Shown: positions 32,480-44,706 of the stretch, piece after piece | Position numbering within the stretch: the stretch's first letter is position 1 | Layout of the letters: every line of letters begins with the position of its first letter | Origin: Galaxea fascicularis | Taxonomy: Eukaryota; Cnidaria; Anthozoa; Scleractinia; Euphylliidae | Assembly (NCBI GenBank): GCA_948470475.1 | Contig: OX419346.1 | Span: forward strand, 13,059,843 to 13,123,842 | Direction: 5' to 3' | Length of the DNA: 64,000 bases | Made by a program: the position numbers and the translations under genes | Notes under the pieces: model-generated | Databases searched by the model: none | What the model was told of the DNA's origin: nothing | The model's input: the letters and a program-made list of their open reading frames with translations, nothing else

Positions 32480-32597
32480 GTCTACGACCATACCACAAGG
32501 GAAACACCGGTTCTCGTCCGATCACCGAAGTTAAGCTTTGTCGGGCGGGGTTAGTACTTGGATGATTGATCGCCTAGGAATACCTCGTGTTGTAGAC
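32480..32597 (+). rRNA. 5S rRNA gene 33 (unit S)
   Basis: Consensus copy; spacer variants as before gene 30. Confidence 0.97.
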
Positions 32598-33010
32598 TTT
32601 TTACCGAATCAGTTTTGCCCATTTGGAACGTGACGTTAAACTTTCGCTTGTGACATGAAATAATTGTAGACAAGAGCATAGGAGGTTAGAGGGAAAGGCT
32701 TTTGCAGCCCTTCTAACGCCAAAAGCTGGTTAATTTGATGCATTAGAAATCACCAGATCAGCAGCTACATATACAAGAAACCTTAGCCGTCTATGTAGTG
32801 CTTTTAAAAGTACCAATTGATCTCGTTCCAAGTGGGGAAAAATTGACACAGAGTTGAAACTGAGGCGATATGGATCAGGCAAGTTTTTTTTTGGCTCCTT
32901 GTCTTTGCTTTACGCTAAAGCAGTTTACTGTAAAACACTGGAACACCTCTTGCAACTTGAAATTGACGCCTAGGCTGCTATAAAGCACGACATCTTGGCT
33001 TGAAGCCCTT

Positions 33011-33127
33011 GTCTACGACCATACCACAAGGGAAACACCGGTTCTCGTCCGATCACCGAAGTTAAGCTTTGTCGGGCGGGCTTAGTACTTGGATGATTGA
33101 TCGCCTAGGAATACCTCGTATGTAGAC
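33011..33127 (+). rRNA. 5S rRNA gene 34, 1-nt deletion (possible pseudogene)
   Basis: G71C plus a change near position 110-112 (GTGTTGTAG to GTATGTAG) that removes one base at the 5' side of the 3' helix I strand. This is the only 117-nt copy in the window and may be non-functional. Confidence 0.88.
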
Positions 33128-33540
33128 TTTTTACCGAATCAGTTTTGCCAATTTGGAACGTGACGTTAAACTTTCGCTTGTGACATGAAATAATTGTAGA
33201 CAAGAGCATAGGAGGTTAGAGGGAAAGGCTTTTGCAGCCCTTCTAACGCCAAAAGCTGGTTAATTTGATGCATTAGAAATCACCAGATCAGCAGCTACAT
33301 ATACAAGAAACCTTAGCCGTCTATGTAGTGCTTTTAAAAGTACCAATTGATCTCGTTCCAAGTGGGGAAAAATTGACACAGAGTTGAAACTGAGGCGATA
33401 TGGATCAGGCAAGTTTTTTTTTGGCTCGTTGTCTTTGCTTTACGCTAAAGCAGTTAACTGTAAAACACTGGAACACCTCTTGCAACTTGAAATTGACGCC
33501 TAGGCTGCTATAAAGCACGAAATCTTGGCTTGAAGCCCTT

Positions 33541-33658
33541 GTCTACGACCATACCACAAGGGAAACACCGGTTCTCGTCCGATCACCGAAGTTAAGCTTT
33601 GTCGGGCGGGGTTAGTACTTGGATGATTGATCGCCTAGGAATACCTCGTGTTGTAGAC
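33541..33658 (+). rRNA. 5S rRNA gene 35 (unit S)
   Basis: Consensus copy; spacer variants as before gene 30. Confidence 0.97.
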
Positions 33659-34071
33659 TTTTTACCGAATCAGTTTTGCCCATTTGGAACGTGACGTTAA
33701 ACTTTCGCTTGTGACATGAAATAATTGTAGACAAGAGCATAGGAGGTTAGAGGGAAAGGCTTTTGCAGCCCTTCTAACGCCAAAAGCTGGTTAATTTGAT
33801 GCATTAGAAATCACCAGATCAGCAGCTACATATACAAGAAACCTTAGCCGTCTATGTAGTGCTTTTAAAAGTACCAATTGATCTCGTTCCAAGTGGGGAA
33901 AAATTGACACAGAGTTGAAACTGAGGCGATATGGATCAGGCAAGTTTTTTTTTGGCTCCTTGTCTTTGCTTTACGCTAAAGCAGTTTACTGTAAAACACT
34001 GGAACACCTCTTGCAACTTGAAATTGACGCCTAGGCTGCTATAAAGCACGAAATCTTGGCTTGAAGCCCTT

Positions 34072-34189
34072 GTCTACGACCATACCACAAGGGAAACACC
34101 GGTTCTCGTCCGATCACCGAAGTTAAGCTTTGTCGGGCGGGGTTAGTACTTGGATGATTGATCGCCTAGGAATACCTCGTGTTGTAGAC
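34072..34189 (+). rRNA. 5S rRNA gene 36 (unit S)
   Basis: Consensus copy. Confidence 0.97.
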
Positions 34190-34602
34190 TTTTTACCGAA
34201 TCAGTTTTGCCCATTTGGAACGTGACGTTAAACTTTCGCTTGTGACATGAAATAATTGTAGACAAGAGCATAGGAGGTTAGAGGGAAAGGCTTTTGCAGC
34301 CCTTCTAACGCCAAAAGCTGGTTAATTTGATGCATTAGAAATCACCAGATCAGCAGCTACATATACAAGAAACCTTAGCCGTCTATGTAGTGCTTTTAAA
34401 AGTACCAATTGATCTCGTTCCAAGTGGGGAAAAATTGACACAGAGTTGAAACTGAGGCGATATGGATCAGGCAAGTTTTTTTTTGGCTCCTTGTCTTTGC
34501 TTTACGCTAAAGCAGTTAACTGTAAAACACTGGAACACCTCTTGCAACTTGAAATTGACGCCTAGGCTGCTATAAAGCACGACATCTTGGCTTGAAGCCC
34601 TT

Positions 34603-34720
34603 GTCTACGACCATACCACAAGGGAAACACCGGTTCTCGTCCGATCACCGAAGTTAAGCTTTGTCGGGCGGGCTTAGTACTTGGATGATTGATCGCCTAG
34701 GAATACCTCGTGTTGTAGAC
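34603..34720 (+). rRNA. 5S rRNA gene 37 (unit S)
   Basis: G71C variant. Its upstream spacer has GTTAACTG without CTCGTTGTC, a recombinant of two spacer haplotypes. Confidence 0.96.
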
Positions 34721-35133
34721 TTTTTACCGAATCAGTTTTGCCCATTTGGAACGTGACGTTAAACTTTCGCTTGTGACATGAAATAATTGTAGACAAGAGC
34801 ATAGGAGGTTAGAGGGAAAGGCTTTTGCAGCCCTTCTAACGCCAAAAGCTGGTTAATTTGATGCATTAGAAATCACCAGATCAGCAGCTACATATACAAG
34901 AAACCTTAGCCGTCTATGTAGTGCTTTTAAAAGTACCAATTGATCTCGTTCCAAGTGGGGAAAAATTGACACAGAGTTGAAACTGAGGCGATATGGATCA
35001 GGCAAGTTTTTTTTTGGCTCCTTGTCTTTGCTTTACGCTAAAGCAGTTTACTGTAAAACACTGGAACACCTCTTGCAACTTGAAATTGACGCCTAGGCTG
35101 CTATAAAGCACGACATCTTGGCTTGAAGCCCTT

Positions 35134-35251
35134 GTGTACGACCATACCACAAGGGAAACACCGGTTCTCGTCCGATCACCGAAGTTAAGCTTTGTCGGGC
35201 GGGGTTAGTACTTGGATGATTGATCGCCTAGGAATACCTCGTGTTGTAGAC
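35134..35251 (+). rRNA. 5S rRNA gene 38 (unit S)
   Basis: C3G variant, as gene 18. Confidence 0.96.
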
Positions 35252-35664
35252 TTTTTACCGAATCAGTTTTGCCAATTTGGAACGTGACGTTAAACTTTCG
35301 CTTGTGACATGAAATAATTGTAGACAAGAGCATAGGAGGTTAGAGGGAAAGGCTTTTGCAGCCCTTCTAACGCCAAAAGCTGGTTAATTTGATGCATTAG
35401 AAATCACCAGATCAGCAGCTACATATACAAGAAACCTTAGCCGTCTATGTAGTGCTTTTAAAAGTACCAATTGATCTCGTTCCAAGTGGGGAAAAATTGA
35501 CACAGAGTTGAAACTGAGGCGATATGGATCAGGCAAGTTTTTTTTTGGCTCCTTGTCTTTGCTTTACGCTAAAGCAGTTTACTGTAAAACACTGGAACAC
35601 CTCTTGCAACTTGAAATTGACGCCTAGGCTGCTATAAAGCACGACATCTTGGCTTGAAGCCCTT

Positions 35665-35782
35665 GTCTACGACCATACCACAAGGGAAACACCGGTTCTC
35701 GTCCGATCACCGAAGTTAAGCTTTGTCGGGCGGGGTTAGTACTTGGATGATTGATCGCCTAGGAATACCTCGTGTTGTAGAC
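35665..35782 (+). rRNA. 5S rRNA gene 39 (unit S)
   Basis: Consensus copy. Confidence 0.97.
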
Positions 35783-36195
35783 TTTTTACCGAATCAGTTT
35801 TGCCAATTTGGAACGTGACGTTAAACTTTCGCTTGTGACATGAAATAATTGTAGACAAGAGCATAGGAGGTTAGAGGGAAAGGCTTTTGCAGCCCTTCTA
35901 ACGCCAAAAGCTGGTTAATTTGATGCATTAGAAATCACCAGATCAGCAGCTACATATACAAGAAACCTTAGCCGTCTATGTAGTGCTTTTAAAAGTACCA
36001 ATTGATCTCGTTCCAAGTGGGGAAAAATTGACACAGAGTTGAAACTGAGGCGATATGGATCAGGCAAGTTTTTTTTTGGCTCCTTGTCTTTGCTTTACGC
36101 TAAAGCAGTTTACTGTAAAACACTGGAACACCTCTTGCAACTTGAAATTGACGCCTAGGCTGCTATAAAGCACGACATCTTGGCTTGAAGCCCTT

Positions 36196-36313
36196 GTCTA
36201 CGACCATACCACAAGGGAAACACCGGTTCTCGTCCGATCACCGAAGTTAAGCTTTGTCGGGCGGGGTTAGTACTTGGATGATTGATCGCCTAGGAATACC
36301 TCGTGTTGTAGAC
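36196..36313 (+). rRNA. 5S rRNA gene 40 (unit S)
   Basis: Consensus copy; last of the long S run. Confidence 0.97.
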
Positions 36314-36726
36314 TTTTTACCGAATCAGTTTTGCCAATTTGGAACGTGACGTTAAACTTTCGCTTGTGACATGAAATAATTGTAGACAAGAGCATAGGAG
36401 GTTAGAGGGAAAGGCTTTTGCAGCCCTTCTAACGCCAAAAGCTGGTTAATTTGATGCATTAGAAATCACCAGATCAGCAGCTACATATACAAGAAACCTT
36501 AGCCGTCTATGTAGTGCTTTTAAAAGTACCAATTGATCTCGTTCCAAGTGGGGAAAAATTGACACAGAGTTGAAACTGAGGCGATATGGATCAGGCAAGT
36601 TTTTTTTTGGCTCCTTGTCTTTGCTTTACGCTAAAGCAGTTTACTGTAAAACACTGGAACACCTCTTGCAACTTGAAATTGACGCCTAGGCTGCTATAAA
36701 GCACGACATCTTGGCTTGAAGCCCTT

Positions 36727-36844
36727 GTCTACGACCATACCACAAGGGAAACACCGGTTCTCGTCCGATCACCGAAGTTAAGCTTTGTCGGGCGGGGTTA
36801 GTACTTGGATGATTGATCGCCTAGGAATACCTTGTGTTGTAGAC
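36727..36844 (+). rRNA. 5S rRNA gene 41 (unit L)
   Basis: C107T variant (ATACCTTGTG). Confidence 0.96.
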
Positions 36845-36866
36845 TTTTTACCGAATCAGTTTTGCC

Positions 36867-37051
36867 CTTTGTTTTTCCAGGTCGTTGCCCGCTCGCTCAG
36901 TTTCACACTCTTAAAAACATGATGAACAGCTATGCAAAGGCGAATTGCCAAGACCAACCAAGGTTGGTAAGTTTTACTGCCGTATTTACGGCATCTTGTG
37001 TTGAGTTGAATTTTTTCCCCTTTTGGAGGCTTTAGCGCGTGCAAAGTTGCC
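36867..37051 (+). repeat. 185-bp block, unit 41
   Basis: Matches the reference copy. Confidence 0.9.
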
Positions 37052-37442
37052 AATTTGGAACGTGACGTTAAACTTTCGCTTGTGACGTGAAATAATTGGA
37101 GACAAGAGCATAGGAGGTTAGAGGGAAAGGCTTTTGCAGCCCTTCTAACGCCAAAAGCTGGTTAATTTGATGCATTAGAAATCACCAGATCAGCAGCTAC
37201 ATATACAAGAAACCTTAGCCGTCTATGTAGTGCTTTTAAAAGTACCAATTGATCTCGTTCCAAGTGGGGAAAAATTGACACAGAGTTGAAACTGAGGCGA
37301 TATGGATCAGGCAAGTTTTTTTTTGGCTCCTTGTCTTTGCTTTACGCTAAAGCAGTTTACTGTAAAACACTGGAACACCTCTTGCAACTTGAAATTGACG
37401 CCTAGGCTGCTATAAAGCACGACATCTTGGCTTGAAGCCCTT

Positions 37443-37560
37443 GTCTACGACCATACCACAAGGGAAACACCGGTTCTCGTCCGATCACCGAAGTTAAGCT
37501 TTGTCGGGCGGGGTTAGTACTTGGATGATTGATCGCCTAGGAATACCTCGTGTTGTAGAC
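37443..37560 (+). rRNA. 5S rRNA gene 42 (unit S)
   Basis: Consensus copy. Confidence 0.97.
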
Positions 37561-37973
37561 TTTTTACCGAATCAGTTTTGCCAATTTGGAACGTGACGTT
37601 AAACTTTCGCTTGTGACATGAAATAATTGTAGACAAGAGCATAGGAGGTTAGAGGGAAAGGCTTTTGCAGCCCTTCTAACGCCAAAAGCTGGTTAATTTG
37701 ATGCATTAGAAATCACCAGATCAGCAGCTACATATACAAGAAACCTTAGCCGTCTATGTAGTGCTTTTAAAAGTACCAATTGATCTCGTTCCAAGTGGGG
37801 AAAAATTGACACAGAGTTGAAACTGAGGCGATATGGATCAGGCAAGTTTTTTTTTGGCTCCTTGTCTTTGCTTTACGCTAAAGCAGTTTACTGTAAAACA
37901 CTGGAACACCTCTTGCAACTTGAAATTGACGCCTAGGCTGCTATAAAGCACGACATCTTGGCTTGAAGCCCTT

Positions 37974-38091
37974 GTCTACGACCATACCACAAGGGAAACA
38001 CCGGTTCTCGTCCGATCACCGAAGTTAAGCTTTGTCGGGCGGGGTTAGTACTTGGATGATTGATCGCCTAGGAATACCTCGTGTTGTAGAC
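37974..38091 (+). rRNA. 5S rRNA gene 43 (unit L)
   Basis: Consensus copy. Confidence 0.97.
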
Positions 38092-38113
38092 TTTTTACCG
38101 AATCAGTTTTGCC

Positions 38114-38298
38114 CTTTGTTTTTCCAGGTCGTTGCCCGCTCGCTCAGTTTCACACTCTTAAAAACATGATGAACAGCTATGCAAAGGCGAATTGCCAAGA
38201 CCAACCAAGGTTGGTAAGTTTTACTGCCGTATTTACGGCATCTTGTGTTGAGTTGAATTTTTTCCCCTTTTGGAGGCTTTAGCGCGTGCAAAGTTGCC
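38114..38298 (+). repeat. 185-bp block, unit 43
   Basis: Matches the reference copy. Confidence 0.9.
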
Positions 38299-38689
38299 AA
38301 TTTGGAACGTGACGTTAAACTTTCGCTTGTGACGTGAAATAATTGGAGACAAGAGCATAGGAGGTTAGAGGGAAAGGCTTTTGCAGCCCTTCTAACGCCA
38401 AAAGCTGGTTAATTTGATGCATTAGAAATCACCAGATCAGCAGCTACATATACAAGAAACCTTAGCCGTCTATGTAGTGCTTTTAAAAGTACCAATTGAT
38501 CTCGTTCCAAGTGGGGAAAAATTGACACAGAGTTGAAACTGAGGCGATATGGATCAGGCAAGTTTTTTTTTGGCTCCTTGTCTTTGCTTTACGCTAAAGC
38601 AGTTTACTGTAAAACACTGGAACACCTCTTGCAACTTGAAATTGACGCCTAGGCTGCTATAAAGCACGACATCTTGGCTTGAAGCCCTT

Positions 38690-38807
38690 GTCTACGACCA
38701 TACCACAAGGGAAACACCGGTTCTCGTCCGATCACCGAAGTTAAGCTTTGTCGGGCGGGGTTAGTACTTGGATGATTGATCGCCTAGGAATACCTCGTGT
38801 TGTAGAC
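38690..38807 (+). rRNA. 5S rRNA gene 44 (unit S)
   Basis: Consensus copy. Confidence 0.97.
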
Positions 38808-39220
38808 TTTTTACCGAATCAGTTTTGCCAATTTGGAACGTGACGTTAAACTTTCGCTTGTGACATGAAATAATTGTAGACAAGAGCATAGGAGGTTAGA
38901 GGGAAAGGCTTTTGCAGCCCTTCTAACGCCAAAAGCTGGTTAATTTGATGCATTAGAAATCACCAGATCAGCAGCTACATATACAAGAAACCTTAGCCGT
39001 CTATGTAGTGCTTTTAAAAGTACCAATTGATCTCGTTCCAAGTGGGGAAAAATTGACACAGAGTTGAAACTGAGGGGATATGGATCAGGCAAGTTTTTTT
39101 TTGGCTCCTTGTCTTTGCTTTACGCTAAAGCAGTTTACTGTAAAACACTGGAACACCTCTTGCAACTTGAAATTGACGCCTAGGCTGCTATAAAGCACGA
39201 AATCTTGGCTTGAAGCCCTT

Positions 39221-39338
39221 GTCTACGACCATACCACAAGGGAAACACCGGTTCTCGTCCGATCACCGAAGTTAAGCTTTGTCGGGCGGGGTTAGTACTT
39301 GGATGATTGATCGCCTAGGAATACCTCGTGTTGTAGAC
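39221..39338 (+). rRNA. 5S rRNA gene 45 (unit L)
   Basis: Consensus copy. Confidence 0.97.
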
Positions 39339-39360
39339 TTTTTACCGAATCAGTTTTGCC

Positions 39361-39545
39361 CTTTGTTTTTCCAGGTCGTTGCCCGCTCGCTCAGTTTCAC
39401 ACTCTTAAAAACATGATGAACAGCTATGCAAAGGCGAATTGCCAAGACCAACCAAGGTTGGTAAGTTTTACTGCCGTATTTACGGCATCTTGTGTTGAGT
39501 TGAATTTTTTCCCCTTTTGGAGGCTTTAGCGCGTGCAAAGTTGCC
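39361..39545 (+). repeat. 185-bp block, unit 45
   Basis: Matches the reference copy. Confidence 0.9.
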
Positions 39546-39936
39546 AATTTGGAACGTGACGTTAAACTTTCGCTTGTGACGTGAAATAATTGGAGACAAG
39601 AGCATAGGAGGTTAGAGGGAAAGGCTTTTGCAGCCCTTCTAACGCCAAAAGCTGGTTAATTTGATGCATTAGAAATCACCAGATCAGCAGCTACATATAC
39701 AAGAAACCTTAGCCGTCTATGTAGTGCTTTTAAAAGTACCAATTGATCTCGTTCCAAGTGGGGAAAAATTGACACAGAGTTGAAACTGAGGCGATATGGA
39801 TCAGGCAAGTTTTTTTTTGCCTCCTTGTCTTTGCTTTACGCTAAAGCAGTTTACTGTAAAACACTGGAACACCTCTTGCAACTTGAAATTGACGCCTAGG
39901 CTGCTATAAAGCACGAAATCTTGGCTTGAAGCCCTT

Positions 39937-40054
39937 GTCTACGACCATACCACAAGGGAAACACCGGTTCTCGTCCGATCACCGAAGTTAAGCTTTGTCG
40001 GGCGGGGTTAGTACTTGGATGATTGATCGCCTAGGAATACCTCGTGTTGTAGAC
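39937..40054 (+). rRNA. 5S rRNA gene 46 (unit S+7)
   Basis: Consensus copy; 538-bp unit because of the 7-bp GGGGGAA spacer insertion at 40413. Confidence 0.97.
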
Positions 40055-40474
40055 TTTTTACCGAATCAGTTTTGCCAATTTGGAACGTGACGTTAAACTT
40101 TCGCTTGTGACATGAAATAATTGTAGACAAGAGCATAGGAGGTTAGAGGGAAAGGCTTTTGCAGCCCTTCTAACGCCAAAAGCTGGTTAATTTGATGCAT
40201 TAGAAATCACCAGATCAGCAGCTACATATACAAGAAACCTTAGCCGTCTATGTAGTGCTTTTAAAAGTACCAATTGATCTCGTTCCAAGTGGGGAAAAAT
40301 TGACACAGAGTTGAAACTGAGGGGATATGGATCAGGCAAGTTTTTTTTTGGCTCCTTGTCTTTGCTTTACGCTAAAGCAGTTTACTGTAAAACACTGGAA
40401 CACCTCTTGCAAGGGGGAACTTGAAATTGACGCCTAGGCTGCTATAAAGCACGACATCTTGGCTTGAAGCCCTT

Positions 40475-40592
40475 GTCTACGACCATACCACAAGGGAAAC
40501 ACCGGTTCTCGTCCGATCACCGAAGTTAAGCTTTGTCGGGCGGGGTTAGTACTTGGATGATTGATCGCCTAGGAATACCTCGTGTTGTAGAC
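40475..40592 (+). rRNA. 5S rRNA gene 47 (unit Ld)
   Basis: Consensus copy. Confidence 0.97.
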
Positions 40593-40614
40593 TTTTTACC
40601 GAATCAGTTTTGCC

Positions 40615-40786
40615 CTTTGTTTTTCCAGGTCGTTGCCCGCTCGCTCAGTTTCACACTCTTAAAAACATGATGAACAGCTGTGCAAAGGCGAATTGCCAAG
40701 ACCAACCAAGGTTGGTAAGTTTACGGCATCTTGTGTTGAGTTGAATTTTTTCCCCTTTTGGAGGCTTTAGCGCGTGCAAAGTTGCC
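40615..40786 (+). repeat. 172-bp block, unit 47
   Basis: Ld class; duplicated at 43103. Confidence 0.92.
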
Positions 40787-41177
40787 AATTTGGAACGTGA
40801 CGTTAAACTTTCGCTTGTGACGTGAAATAATTGGAGACAAGAGCATAGGAGGTTAGAGGGAAAGGCTTTTGCAGCCCTTCTAACGCCAAAAGCTGGTTAA
40901 TTTGATGCATTAGAAATCACCAGATCAGCAGCTACATATACAAGAAACCTTAGCCGTCTATGTAGTGCTTTTAAAAGTACCAATTGATCTCGTTCCAAGT
41001 GGGGAAAAATTGACACAGAGTTGAAACTGAGGCGATATGGATCAGGCAAGTTTTTTTTTGGCTCCTTGTCTTTGCTTTACGCTAAAGCAGTTTACTGTAA
41101 AACACTGGAACACCTCTTGCAACTTGAAATTGACGCCTAGGCTGCTATAAAGCACGACATCTTGGCTTGAAGCCCTT

Positions 41178-41295
41178 GTCTACGACCATACCACAAGGGA
41201 AACACCGGTTCTCGTCCGATCACCGAAGTTAAGCTTTGTCGGGAGGGGTTAGTACTTGGATGATTGATCGCCTAGGAATACCTCGTGTTGTAGAC
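41178..41295 (+). rRNA. 5S rRNA gene 48 (unit L)
   Basis: C67A variant, also in genes 52 and 73. Confidence 0.96.
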
Positions 41296-41317
41296 TTTTT
41301 ACCGAATCAGTTTTGCC

Positions 41318-41502
41318 CTTTGTTTTTCCAGGTCGTTGGCCGCTCGCTCAGTTTCACACTCTTAAAAACATGATGAACAGCTATGCAAAGGCGAATTGCC
41401 AAGACCAACCAAGGTTGGTAAGTTTTACTGCCGTATTTACGGCATCTTGTGTTGAGTTGAATTTTTTCCCCTTTTGGAGGCTTTAGCGCGTGCAAAGTTG
41501 CC
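41318..41502 (+). repeat. 185-bp block, unit 48
   Basis: GTTGGCCGC variant (C to G), shared with units 52, 54, 62 and 76. Confidence 0.9.
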
Positions 41503-41893
41503 AATTTGGAACGTGACGTTAAACTTTCGCTTGTGACGTGAAATAATTGGAGACAAGAGCATAGGAGGTTAGAGGGAAAGGCTTTTGCAGCCCTTCTAAC
41601 GCCAAAAGCTGGTTAATTTGATGCATTAGAAATCACCAGATCAGCAGCTACATATACAAGAAACCTTAGCCGTCTATGTAGTGCTTTTGAAAGTACGAAT
41701 TGATCTCGTTCCAAGTGGGGAAAAATTGACACAGAGTTGAAACTGAGGCGATATGGATCAGGCAAGTTTTTTTTTGGCTCCTTGTCTTTGCTTTACGCTA
41801 AAGCAGTTTACTGTAAAACACTGGAACACCTCTTGCAACTTGAAATTGACGCCTAGGCTGCTATAAAGCACGAAATCTTGGCTTGAAGCCCTT

Positions 41894-42011
41894 GTCTACG
41901 ACCATACCACAAGGGAAACACCGGTTCTCGTCCGATCACCGAAGTTAAGCTTTGTCGGGCGGGGTTAGTACTTGGATGATTGATCGCCTAGGAATACCTC
42001 GTGTTGTAGAC
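41894..42011 (+). rRNA. 5S rRNA gene 49 (unit S+7)
   Basis: Consensus copy; 7-bp spacer insertion at 42370. Confidence 0.97.
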
Positions 42012-42431
42012 TTTTTACCGAATCAGTTTTGCCAATTTGGAACGTGACGTTAAACTTTCGCTTGTGACATGAAATAATTGTAGACAAGAGCATAGGAGGT
42101 TAGAGGGAAAGGCTTTTGCAGCCCTTCTAACGCCAAAAGCTGGTTAATTTGATGCATTAGAAATCACCAGATCAGCAGCTACATATACAAGAAACCTTAG
42201 CCGTCTATGTAGTGCTTTTAAAAGTACCAATTGATCTCGTTCCAAGTGGGGAAAAATTGACACAGAGTTGAAACTGAGGGGATATGGATCAGGCAAGTTT
42301 TTTTTTGGCTCCTTGTCTTTGCTTTACGCTAAAGCAGTTTACTGTAAAACACTGGAACACCTCTTGCAAGGGGGAACTTGAAATTGACGCCTAGGCTGCT
42401 ATAAAGCACGACATCTTGGCTTGAAGCCCTT

Positions 42432-42549
42432 GTCTACGACCATACCACAAGGGAAACACCGGTTCTCGTCCGATCACCGAAGTTAAGCTTTGTCGGGCGG
42501 GGTTAGTACTTGGATGATTGATCGCCTAGGAATACCTCGTGTTGTAGAC
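42432..42549 (+). rRNA. 5S rRNA gene 50 (unit S)
   Basis: Consensus copy. Confidence 0.97.
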
Positions 42550-42962
42550 TTTTTACCGAATCAGTTTTGCCAATTTGGAACGTGACGTTAAACTTTCGCT
42601 TGTGACATGAAATAATTGTAGACAAGAGCATAGGAGGTTAGAGGGAAAGGCTTTTGCAGCCCTTCTAACGCCAAAAGCTGGTTAATTTGATGCATTAGAA
42701 ATCACCAGATCAGCAGCTACATATACAAGAAACCTTAGCCGTCTATGTAGTGCTTTTAAAAGTACCAATTGATCTCGTTCCAAGTGGGGAAAAATTGACA
42801 CAGAGTTGAAACTGAGGCGATATGGATCAGGCAAGTTTTTTTTTGGCTCCTTGTCTTTGCTTTACGCTAAAGCAGTTTACTGTAAAACACTGGAACACCT
42901 CTTGCAACTTGAAATTGACGCCTAGGCTGCTATAAAGCACGACATCTTGGCTTGAAGCCCTT

Positions 42963-43080
42963 GTCTACGACCATACCACAAGGGAAACACCGGTTCTCGT
43001 CCGATCACCGAAGTTAAGCTTTGTCGGGCGGGCTTAGTACTTGGATGACTGATCGCCTAGCAATACCTCGTGTTGTAGAC
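42963..43080 (+). rRNA. 5S rRNA gene 51 (unit Ld)
   Basis: Three changes (G71C, T87C, G99C), the most diverged full-length copy; possibly decaying. Confidence 0.93.
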
Positions 43081-43102
43081 TTTTTACCGAATCAGTTTTG
43101 CC

Positions 43103-43274
43103 TTTTGTTTTTCCAGGTCGTTGCCCGCTCGCTCAGTTTCACACTCTTAAAAACATGATGAACAGCTGTGCAAAGGCGAATTGCCAAGACCAACCAAGGT
43201 TGGTAAGTTTACGGCATCTTGTGTTGAGTTGAATTTTTTCCCCTTTTGGAGGCTTTAGCGCGTGCAAAGTTGCC
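43103..43274 (+). repeat. 172-bp block, unit 51
   Basis: Ld class; CCTTTTG instead of CCCTTTG at its start. Confidence 0.92.
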
Positions 43275-43665
43275 AATTTGGAACGTGACGTTAAACTTTC
43301 GCTTGTGACGTGAAATAATTGGAGACAAGAGCATAGGAGGTTAGAGGGAAAGGCTTTTGCAGCCCTTCTAACGCCAAAAGCTGGTTAATTTGATGCATTA
43401 GAAATCACCAGATCAGCAGCTACATATACAAGAAACCTTAGCCGTCTATGTAGTGCTTTTAAAAGTACCAATTGATCTCGTTCCAAGTGGGGAAAAATTG
43501 ACACAGAGTTGAAACTGAGGCGATATGGATCAGGCAAGTTTTTTTTTGGCTCCTTGTCTTTGCTTTACGCTAAAGCAGTTTACTGTAAAACACTGGAACA
43601 CCTCTTGCAACTTGAAATTGACGCCTAGGCTGCTATAAAGCACGACATCTTGGCTTGAAGCCCTT

Positions 43666-43783
43666 GTCTACGACCATACCACAAGGGAAACACCGGTTCT
43701 CGTCCGATCACCGAAGTTAAGCTTTGTCGGGAGGGGTTAGTACTTGGATGATTGATCGCCTAGGAATACCTCGTGTTGTAGAC
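43666..43783 (+). rRNA. 5S rRNA gene 52 (unit L)
   Basis: C67A variant; duplicate of gene 48 at an offset of 2,488 bp. Confidence 0.96.
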
Positions 43784-43805
43784 TTTTTACCGAATCAGTT
43801 TTGCC

Positions 43806-43990
43806 CTTTGTTTTTCCAGGTCGTTGGCCGCTCGCTCAGTTTCACACTCTTAAAAACATGATGAACAGCTATGCAAAGGCGAATTGCCAAGACCAACCAA
43901 GGTTGGTAAGTTTTACTGCCGTATTTACGGCATCTTGTGTTGAGTTGAATTTTTTCCCCTTTTGGAGGCTTTAGCGCGTGCAAAGTTGCC
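43806..43990 (+). repeat. 185-bp block, unit 52
   Basis: GTTGGCCGC variant. Confidence 0.9.
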
Positions 43991-44381
43991 AATTTGGAAC
44001 GTGACGTTAAACTTTCGCTTGTGACGTGAAATAATTGGAGACAAGAGCATAGGAGGTTAGAGGGAAAGGCTTTTGCAGCCCTTCTAACGCCAAAAGCTGG
44101 TTAATTTGATGCATTAGAAATCACCAGATCAGCAGCTACATATACAAGAAACCTTAGCCGTCTATGTAGTGCTTTTAAAAGTACCAATTGATCTCGTTCC
44201 AAGTGGGGAAAAATTGACACAGAGTTGAAACTGAGGCGATATGGATCAGGCAAGTTTTTTTTTGGCTCCTTGTCTTTGCTTTACGCTAAAGCAGTTTACT
44301 GTAAAACACTGGAACACCTCTTGCAACTTGAAATTGACGCCTAGGCTGCTATAAAGCACGAAATCTTGGCTTGAAGCCCTT

Positions 44382-44499
44382 GTCTACGACCATACCACAA
44401 GGGAAACACCGGTTCTCGTCCGATCACCGAAGTTAAGCTTTGTCGGGCGGGGTTAGTACTTGGATGATTGATCGCCTAGGAATACCTCGTGTTGTAGAC
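44382..44499 (+). rRNA. 5S rRNA gene 53 (unit L+7)
   Basis: Consensus copy; 723-bp unit with the 7-bp insertion at 45043. Confidence 0.97.
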
Positions 44500-44521
44500 T
44501 TTTTACCGAATCAGTTTTGCC

Positions 44522-44706
44522 CTTTGTTTTTCCAGGTCGTTGCCCGCTCGCTCAGTTTCACACTCTTAAAAACATGATGAACAGCTATGCAAAGGCGAAT
44601 TGCCAAGACCAACCAAGGTTGGTAAGTTTTACTGCCGTATTTACGGCATCTTGTGTTGAGTTGAATTTTTTCCCCTTTTGGAGGCTTTAGCGCGTGCAAA
44701 GTTGCC
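44522..44706 (+). repeat. 185-bp block, unit 53
   Basis: Reference block followed by a hybrid flank (AACGTTCGC, GACGTG with ATTGTAGAC). Confidence 0.9.

Noticed and set aside
36832..37035. 67-codon plus-strand frame spanning the block at unit 41
   Set aside because: Starts with a 5S-end codon created by the C107T variant. Only the exon-like part in the same frame is of possible interest.
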